DNA of 10,414 nucleotides, from the NCBI GenBank assembly GCA_002279765.1, contig NCCR01000158.1, positions 1 to 10,414 of the forward strand, written 5' to 3'. The position numbers and the translations under genes were made by a program. The notes beneath the pieces are model-generated. The model saw nothing but the letters and a program-made list of their open reading frames with translations, did not search any database and was not told where the DNA came from. Source of the stretch: Verrucomicrobia bacterium 12-59-8 (lineage in GTDB: Bacteria > Verrucomicrobiota > Verrucomicrobiae > Verrucomicrobiales > Verrucomicrobiaceae). Positions 5,947 through 10,414 of the stretch are shown here, piece by piece (within the stretch, counting starts at the first letter, position 1; every line of letters starts with the position of its first letter).

Positions 5947-6513
5947 TCAGGCAGGCACCTGGCAGCCCTTGCCTTTGCTCCGTTCCAGCCGCAGCAGTTG
6001 CGCATAGGATCGGTACTGGTGCCACGCCAGCATAGCCCCCGCCATCGGCAGCGCCGCAACACCCAAGGACCATCTGGCAGGAATGAAACTCAGACCGCCA
6101 ATGAGATGATGCTCCATTCCCAGCACAAGAAAAAAGAACAAGGCGGCCGCCGTTTGCAGCAGGACAGCGCCCGTCAGCATCCAGATTCTTTGCGCGGTGA
6201 TCTGCCACAAGGCTGCCGCCACCATGGAGGAAACTGCCACTCCCAGCGTCAGCCAGTTGAAAAATCCGGCGACCTCGGCGGATTGGAGAAATGAAAACAC
6301 CGCTTGCGCCACCAGCATCAGCAGCGCTGTTCCCTCCATCGTGACGGCAGACTGCCTGCGCAACCGGTCGAGCGCCTCCTTGGCCGTGCGCTCATGCTCA
6401 TGAAGTTGCGCATGAGTCAGCAGGGGGCCTTGGCACAGCGGGCAGCGCCTGACGCTGGCCAGACCTGCTTCCACAAAATCTTTCACACAAGGGCGGCAGC
6501 GATACGTTTCCAC
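5947..6513 (-). CDS. Zinc-ribbon protein with four membrane helices
   Basis: The 188 residues begin with a two-pair cysteine zinc ribbon (C6-x2-C9 and C24-x2-C27), then a charged, probably coiled-coil stretch (33-55). Four hydrophobic segments follow at about 60-77, 83-103, 110-132 and 149-165, with a basic C-terminus. It should be an inner-membrane protein with a cytoplasmic metal-binding head. I recognise no named family. The start is a GTG at 6513, six bases after the stop of the DUF4126 gene on the same strand, so the two are almost certainly co-transcribed and may work together in the membrane. It converges on DUF2237. Confidence 0.75.
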   Translation of the reverse strand: METYRCRPCVKDFVEAGLASVRRCPLCQGPLLTHAQLHEHERTAKEALDRLRRQSAVTMEGTALLMLVAQAVFSFLQSAEVAGFFNWLTLGVAVSSMVAAALWQITAQRIWMLTGAVLLQTAAALFFFLVLGMEHHLIGGLSFIPARWSLGVAALPMAGAMLAWHQYRSYAQLLRLERSKGKGCQVPA

Positions 6514-6519
6514 AAGATA

Positions 6520-7161
6520 TCAAGTGCATGCTTGTTGAGACGCCAGCCTTCCCGAAAACACCGCCCGCCACTTGCCCCGCACAATCTCAAACGACCGCCG
6601 GATCACACGAAACATGCGCGGCAGCACCAGCCACAGCACAATGATCACCGCCGTGAAAAGACACAGCGCCAGCACCGGCTTCATGACCATCACCAGCGTT
6701 CCCGCCACGACGACGATGTCCTCAGCAATGCTCAGCACCACATTGGAAGCCGGTTCCGGCGAATGATTCGCCAGCAGTCGCGCACCCGCCTTCGCACTGT
6801 GCGTCGTTAGCGCCGCACCCCCGGCCAGCAGCGCTCCGATCACCTCCACATGCGGCGGCATGTCGCCCAGCGCCTGCATCGCCAGGATCGTACCACCCAC
6901 GGGGCGGATCAGCGTGTGAACACTGTCCCACAGCGAATCAAGCCACGGCACCTTGTCCGCAAAGAACTCAATGGCATACAGCACCCCAGCAGCGATCAGT
7001 ACCCAGTCATGCCCCAGCACTTCAATCGACTGGTACTTCGCCGCGAGATGCAGCGCATCAAAGCGCACCAGCAGCCCTGTGAGAAACACCGTCAGATAAA
7101 GATTCAGCCCCGCCAGCGAAGCCAGTCCCAGTGCGAGCCCCAGTTGTTCGAGGATGTGCAT
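6520..7161 (-). CDS. DUF4126 family membrane protein
   Basis: This 213-residue membrane protein belongs to DUF4126, whose function is unknown. Hallmarks are the N-terminal LGLALGLASLAGLNLYLTVF, EFFADKVPWLDSLWDSVHTLIRPVGG at about 65-90, and THSAKAGARLLANHSPEPASN at about 120-140. Hydrophobic segments lie near 5-32, 52-65, 88-98, 106-120 and 145-180. The start ATG at 7161 is preferred because AGGG lies 6 bases upstream; a TTG at 7179 would add six residues (MWYRAR). It is the first gene of a two-gene minus-strand operon with the zinc-ribbon membrane protein. The basic C-terminal tail (RVIRRSFEIVRGKWRA) probably faces the cytoplasm. Confidence 0.85.
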   Translation of the reverse strand: MHILEQLGLALGLASLAGLNLYLTVFLTGLLVRFDALHLAAKYQSIEVLGHDWVLIAAGVLYAIEFFADKVPWLDSLWDSVHTLIRPVGGTILAMQALGDMPPHVEVIGALLAGGAALTTHSAKAGARLLANHSPEPASNVVLSIAEDIVVVAGTLVMVMKPVLALCLFTAVIIVLWLVLPRMFRVIRRSFEIVRGKWRAVFSGRLASQQACT

Positions 7162-7278
7162 GCGCGCCCTATACCACAACTCACCTCAGGCGGCCAGCAA
7201 CAAGATTGGCCTCATTTTGGAATGACGAATGCCGCAAATCCGGCTGCACCACGAAACCCCAACTCCACATCCCCGCCA

Positions 7279-7322
7279 CCCATCCGCCCATAAGTCCCAT
7301 CAGCCCTATCCGTCCTATTCCC
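7279..7322. repeat. Degenerate 9-base tandem repeat, copy 1
   Basis: On the minus strand this reads AATAGGACG, GATAGGGCT, GATGGGACT, TATGGGCGG: successive 9-base units of the pattern RATRGGRCN. A close relative lies at 9152-9183 and a looser one at 9051-9086, so both flanks of uvrC carry it. It lies in the non-coding spacer upstream of DUF4126. Confidence 0.6.
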
Positions 7323-7369
7323 TGAGCATTCATCCATCCACCATCGGGCTCCAGCCTTAACCTCCGGCC

Positions 7370-7401
7370 AACTTGAAACCTCAAACCTTAAACTTGAAAC
7401 G
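7370..7401. repeat. Degenerate GTTTNAA-type repeat after uvrC
   Basis: ACTTGAAAC occurs at 7371-7379 and 7392-7400 with similar CTCAAACC and CTTAAAC units between. On the minus strand it is a run of GTTTCAA, GTTTAA and GTTTGA words just beyond the uvrC stop. Apart from this and the 9-base repeat, the spacer 7162-7413 shows nothing I can name. Confidence 0.45.
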
Positions 7402-7413
7402 CTCCCCCCCGCC

Positions 7414-8985
7414 TCACCGACTCTCCAAAAACTCCTTCACCCCCTGCGCCAACACCTTGCTGATCCCCGGCACCTCCGCCATCTCCTCCACCGTCGCCTT
7501 CCGCAGTCGCGTCACTGAGCCAAACGCCTTCAGCAGCGCCGCCTTGCGCGTCTTGCTGATCCCAGGGCAGTCATCCAGCAGACTCTCCGCCACACGGCGG
7601 CCCAGCAGCAGTTGATGGTACCCGTTCGCCCACCGGTGCGCTTCATCACGAATCCGCTGCAGCAGCTTCAAAGCCCCGCGTTCATGCGGAATGATCACCG
7701 GATGGCTTTCTCCCGGCCGATAGACCTCCTCGTGCTCCTTCGCCAGACCAATGATCGGCAGCGTGTGCAGCCCCAGCTTCTGCAACTCCGCCACCGCCAC
7801 CCCGAGCTGCCCTTTGCCACCATCCACGATCACCAGATCCGGCAGCGTCACAAATTTTGTGCTCGTCGCGGCCACGCGCTCCAGCGCCTCCGCCGGAGCC
7901 TCCTGTGAAAACTCCGCGTCATCTCCCGCCACCTTGCGGCCCTCCAGCAAGATGCGCGAAAAGCGCCTGCGGATCACCTCCGCCATGCTGATAAAGTCGT
8001 TCTGACCCGACACCGATTTGATCCGGTACCGCCGGTAGTTCGAATTGTCCGGCACACCATTTTTAAAACGCACCATGCTCGCCACACAGTGCGCCGTGCC
8101 GATGTTCGCAATGTCAAAGCACTCCATCACCAGCGGCGCTTTTTCCAGATGCAGCAGCTCCTTCAGCTCCTGTACATCCGCCATCGGGTCGATGCTCCGA
8201 ATCACGCGCGCCCGAGCCCCGCGCTCAAACGTGCGGCTGGGGATGAGCGTCTTTTTAAAATCCTCCACCATGTCCCGCAGCTCCGCCGCCTTTTCAAAGT
8301 CCATCCGCGCCGCCGCATGCAGCATCTCCTCTTCGAGTGCTGTCACCAGATCCTTCGACTTCCCATCCAGAAACTCACACGCCTGCTCCACGCGCTTCTT
8401 GTAATCCTCCTGTGAAATACGCAGGATGCACGGCGCAGAGCAGTTCTTGATGATGTCGTTGGAGCAGTGCTTGTAGTCCGCCTCCCCCGGCTTCAGCGGG
8501 CGGCACACGCGTAGGCCGAATTTCTTGTTCAGCCAATTGAGAGTCGTTCGCAGCGCCATCCCATGCGGGAAGGGTCCGAAATACCTCGCGCCATCGTCCT
8601 TCTTCAGTCGCGTCGTGGAAAGCCGCGGCATCGCATCGCCCATATGCACGCGCACCAAAAAGTAGCGTTTGTCGTCCCGAAAGCTCACGTTGTAGCGCGG
8701 GCGAAATTCCTTGATCAGCCGCCCTTCCAGCACCAGCGCCTCCGTGTCATTGCGCACCTCATGCAGATCAAAATCCCAGATGCTCGCGATCAGCGCCCGC
8801 GTCTTGCGGTCCGCCAGTTTCGAGCGCGCCGGCGTGAAGTAATTGGCCAGCCGTTTCCGCAGATCCCGCGCCTTGCCCACGTAGATCACATTGTTCAGCC
8901 GGTCCCGCATAATGTACACCCCCGGCACATGCGGCACATCACGCAGCTTTGCGACGAGATCAGGTTTTTGGCGGGCGGTGGGCAT
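7414..8985 (-). CDS. uvrC: UvrABC excision nuclease subunit C
   Basis: UvrC makes both incisions around DNA lesions found by UvrA and UvrB. All domains are present in 523 residues, a little shorter than the roughly 600 common elsewhere. The GIY-YIG nuclease domain (20-100) has GVYIM, YVGKARDLRKRL and the metal-binding glutamate E88. Four cysteines, C161, C174, C182 and C186, match the spacing of the known iron-sulfur cluster. The UVR motif that contacts UvrB is near 213-245 (ALEEEMLHAAARMDFEKAAEL). The RNase H-like nuclease has D291 (CFDIANIGT), D388 (VDGGKGQLG) and H450 (RIRDEAHRWANGYH). Two helix-hairpin-helix units end the protein (PGISKTRKAALL, VPGISKVLAQGV). The start ATG at 8985 gives the usual N-terminus. 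A reading from 9087 adds 34 residues translated from repeat DNA. No clear Shine-Dalgarno site is visible. Confidence 0.97.
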   Translation of the reverse strand: MPTARQKPDLVAKLRDVPHVPGVYIMRDRLNNVIYVGKARDLRKRLANYFTPARSKLADRKTRALIASIWDFDLHEVRNDTEALVLEGRLIKEFRPRYNVSFRDDKRYFLVRVHMGDAMPRLSTTRLKKDDGARYFGPFPHGMALRTTLNWLNKKFGLRVCRPLKPGEADYKHCSNDIIKNCSAPCILRISQEDYKKRVEQACEFLDGKSKDLVTALEEEMLHAAARMDFEKAAELRDMVEDFKKTLIPSRTFERGARARVIRSIDPMADVQELKELLHLEKAPLVMECFDIANIGTAHCVASMVRFKNGVPDNSNYRRYRIKSVSGQNDFISMAEVIRRRFSRILLEGRKVAGDDAEFSQEAPAEALERVAATSTKFVTLPDLVIVDGGKGQLGVAVAELQKLGLHTLPIIGLAKEHEEVYRPGESHPVIIPHERGALKLLQRIRDEAHRWANGYHQLLLGRRVAESLLDDCPGISKTRKAALLKAFGSVTRLRKATVEEMAEVPGISKVLAQGVKEFLESR

Positions 8986-9050
8986 GAAAAGGAAATGACA
9001 GAATCTAAGCCGAACAAAGCAAATCAATAACGAACAGAGCAGATCAAAGG

Positions 9051-9086
9051 ATGGTCCATTCCGTCCATCAGGTCCATTGGCATCCA
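9051..9086. repeat. Degenerate 9-base tandem repeat, copy 2
   Basis: On the minus strand this reads TATGGATGC, CAATGGACC, TGATGGACG, GAATGGACC, units of about 9 bases sharing ATGGA. It resembles copies 1 and 3 loosely. It lies 66-101 bases upstream of the uvrC start. Confidence 0.45.
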
Positions 9087-9151
9087 TACGCTTTCAGCCA
9101 CCGCCAAGCCAAAAAAGCAGACCTGTTTCTGCGCAGCAAAGCCCCCTCCCC

Positions 9152-9183
9152 AATAAGTCCCATCGGCCCTATCCGTCTTATTG
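9152..9183. repeat. Degenerate 9-base tandem repeat, copy 3
   Basis: On the minus strand this reads AATAAGACG, GATAGGGCC, GATGGGACT, TATTGGGGA. Over about 30 bases it matches copy 1 at 7290-7321 with only a few changes (ATAAGTCCCATC, then GCCCTATCCGTC). The spacer 8986-9263 holds these repeats and the small hairpin at 9206-9222 but no gene that I can support. Confidence 0.55.
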
Positions 9184-9205
9184 CTTACCCCCTAGCATCC
9201 AGCAC

Positions 9206-9222
9206 TACCCGCCAAAGCGGTA
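9206..9222. repeat. Short hairpin sharing the CGCCAAAGCG core
   Basis: CCGC-CAAA-GCGG pairs perfectly, and TA on each side can pair past a bulged C. The same 10-base core occurs at 5771-5780. It lies about 40 bases after the lipoprotein stop (minus strand), so it may end that transcript, though no T-run follows. Confidence 0.35.
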
Positions 9223-9263
9223 CCGCCACAGAGCTGCTTCAGCTCACACTGCGCACAGCATGC

Positions 9264-9719
9264 TCAGCGCACGCGTTTCATCGTGTAGGTCCCTTTGTCC
9301 ATGGCGCTCTCGTAGCAGGCGCTGAAGTTGTCGCCTTTGATGGTGCCCTGGTAATGGTACAACCCGCCGGCCCAGTCGGGCATTTTGTGCTCGCCTTTGA
9401 AGACATAGGTGCCGTCCTTCTGATTTTTCACGGTATGCACCGCCTTGTAGCTACCGCTCAGGATTTTCTTCCAGGTGGCGTGGTAGAAAAATTCGTGGGA
9501 CGTTGTTTTCGTGGTTTTGGGATCGGGTGCTGCGACCACGCAGCGCAGCTCGCCATGGTGCCCGCTGGCCTCACTGAGCCAGGAGCCTACCCATTTGCCC
9601 TCCACTCCGGAAGTGACCGGTGCCTTTTTCCAAGCGGAGCGGAACGCAAACCCGCAGGAAGGCAGGATAGACGTCAAAATCAGGCCAAGGGCAAGGCGGA
9701 GGAGCAGGGCACGTTTCAT
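9264..9719 (-). CDS. Small putative lipoprotein
   Basis: This 151-residue protein starts with a lipoprotein signal (MKRALLLRLALGLILTSILP, then SC), with the lipid-bearing cysteine at C22. It should be membrane-anchored outside the cytoplasm. The mature part has a beta-rich look with regularly spaced aromatic and glycine residues: GKWVGSWLSEASGHHGELRC at 41-60, a middle HEFFYHATWKKILSGSY, and DGTYVFKGEHKMPDWAGGLY further on. This resembles a small lipocalin-like or beta-barrel binding domain, but that is inference from pattern. I recognise no named family. It is monocistronic as far as the window shows, with 172 bases to the next gene upstream and 278 to uvrC downstream. Confidence 0.75.
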   Translation of the reverse strand: MKRALLLRLALGLILTSILPSCGFAFRSAWKKAPVTSGVEGKWVGSWLSEASGHHGELRCVVAAPDPKTTKTTSHEFFYHATWKKILSGSYKAVHTVKNQKDGTYVFKGEHKMPDWAGGLYHYQGTIKGDNFSACYESAMDKGTYTMKRVR

Positions 9720-9856
9720 GGGGGAGGTTGGTGGTCATACGAACGTCCGCGCAGGCCTGGCTATTTCGTCCTTCCCAAAATGGCGCTCAGTTATTGAAAC
9801 TCGCTCCAAAGACTGACACTTCTGTTTTCACGTTCACATGCCGTTCAGGGCCTTCG

Positions 9857-9870
9857 CCACGGCACCGTGG
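9857..9870 (-). terminator. Possible terminator of the PEP-CTERM gene
   Basis: CCACGG-CA-CCGTGG is a perfect 6-base-pair hairpin 21 bases beyond the PEP-CTERM stop codon on the minus strand. The 2-base loop is tight and no T-run follows, so termination is only a possibility. The rest of 9720-9891 shows nothing I can name. Confidence 0.25.
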
Positions 9871-9891
9871 TAAAAGGTTTGGATCAGATTC

Positions 9892-10414
9892 TCAGCCCGA
9901 CCCAAGCGCCCGCCTGCGGCGGCAAAAACCAGCAATGATGCCGAAGATCAGCAGCATGGTCCGTGATGGCTCCGGCACGCTGCCAACTGTGATCGCGGTA
10001 TTCGGCTGGCTCTCATACGCCCAGCCGTAGAGCGTCATGCCTGCGTAGCCGGGGCCTGCGTCGATATCCACATAGCCGTAGTGCCATCCATCGTCGGCTG
10101 CGAAGAGGATACCAAATGAGCCACGTCCGCTGAAGTTGGAAGCGGAGCCGGTGTTAAGCACCTGCACGATGTTGGTAAAAGCTATTTCGCCCGGTGAAAC
10201 ATAGCCACCGAGATAATCGGACGAAGCCCACTCCAGAGTGCCAGATGCGGCTGGTACCAAAGCAGGAGCAATACTGTATCCAGGCTCCAATGGTGTGAGA
10301 CTGCCTCCAATATCGCGTCCACCTGCCAAACGAATGATGGCGCGGTTCGCTTCTTCGGTCCGCAGGCCGACAAATTGAGAATCGTAACCACAGGTGTCCC
10401 ATAGGGACTTGAGG
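9892..10414 (-). CDS. PEP-CTERM sorting-domain protein, N-terminus outside the window
   Basis: The reading frame stays open from its TGA stop to the window's right edge, giving 173 visible residues with no signal peptide, so the start lies beyond base 10414. An internal TTG at 10329 should not be taken as the start, because the upstream codons (CGYDSQFVGLRTEEANRAII) read as normal protein. The C-terminus is a classic PEP-CTERM signal: SVPEPSR, a hydrophobic segment TMLLIFGIIAGF, then RRRRAL. Exosortase systems cut such tails and anchor or release the protein at the cell surface. The segment FGILFAADDGWHYGYVDID followed by GYAGMTLYGWAYES is a pattern I associate with PEP-CTERM proteins of this bacterial group; the function is unknown. 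No exosortase gene is in the window. Confidence 0.85.
   Translation of the reverse strand, partial: LKSLWDTCGYDSQFVGLRTEEANRAIIRLAGGRDIGGSLTPLEPGYSIAPALVPAASGTLEWASSDYLGGYVSPGEIAFTNIVQVLNTGSASNFSGRGSFGILFAADDGWHYGYVDIDAGPGYAGMTLYGWAYESQPNTAITVGSVPEPSRTMLLIFGIIAGFCRRRRALGSG

Noticed and set aside
8986..9087. Upstream extension of uvrC by 34 residues
   Set aside because: The extension is translated from the 9-base repeat and an odd Cys/Leu-rich stretch. The family N-terminus fits the ATG at 8985.
9051..9797. 248-residue open frame on the plus strand
   Set aside because: It starts in repeat DNA and runs antisense to the lipoprotein gene, which has a clear lipobox and better protein-like content.
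1..10414. CRISPR array, tRNA, rRNA or complete insertion sequence
   Set aside because: No regularly spaced identical repeats, no tRNA cloverleaf or CCA-ended gene, no rRNA signature and no transposase reading frame were seen on either strand.

Overview
The window reads as a high-GC Verrucomicrobiota chromosome fragment, with Prosthecobacter-like relatives as my best guess. The reasons are a PEP-CTERM protein, a polysaccharide lyase, strongly C-ending codons in the metabolic genes, many spacers without a clear Shine-Dalgarno sequence, and several kinds of short palindromic or 9-base repeat in the intergenic DNA. The taxonomic guess is inference; no rRNA or other marker gene is present.

Left part (1-3900), an accessory or rearranged zone. 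It opens with the 3' part of an altronate dehydratase gene (uxaA, + strand) that loses frame near base 904. A replacement-like tail in the next frame (905-1054) uses different codons. After it come a strong 63-base hairpin (1065-1127) and a two-gene antitoxin/PIN-toxin module (1203-1800). Then comes a scar: a 110-base 3' fragment of a glyoxalase-like (VOC) gene (1834-1943) fused directly to a second copy of the uxaA tail (1943-2002). Next, on the minus strand, are an unrecognised secreted protein (2034-2630), the intact VOC gene (2676-3047), and a lower-GC gene for a TIR-like nucleotide-binding protein of the Cap12/Pycsar-effector type (3227-3898). Two abutting palindromes lie in front of the TIR gene.

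Middle part (4149-7161). A secreted family 6 polysaccharide lyase with all recognised catalytic and calcium-binding residues is followed after 6 bases by a DUF2237 gene. A hairpin-rich spacer (5763-5946) separates these from a convergent two-gene membrane-protein operon: DUF4126, then a zinc-ribbon four-helix protein.

Right part (7414-10414), all minus strand. It holds a complete uvrC excision nuclease gene with degenerate repeats in both flanks, a small lipoprotein, and the C-terminal part of a PEP-CTERM protein that runs off the window.

Functionally, the lyase and altronate dehydratase both feed uronic-acid breakdown, because both routes meet at 2-keto-3-deoxygluconate. UvrC is housekeeping DNA repair. 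The PIN module and the TIR protein are stress- or phage-defence-type genes. The most unusual observation is the mosaic uxaA/VOC region: two uxaA 3' ends lie about 1 kb apart and bracket a toxin-antitoxin module. It could be a recombination or insertion scar, or an assembly chimera.
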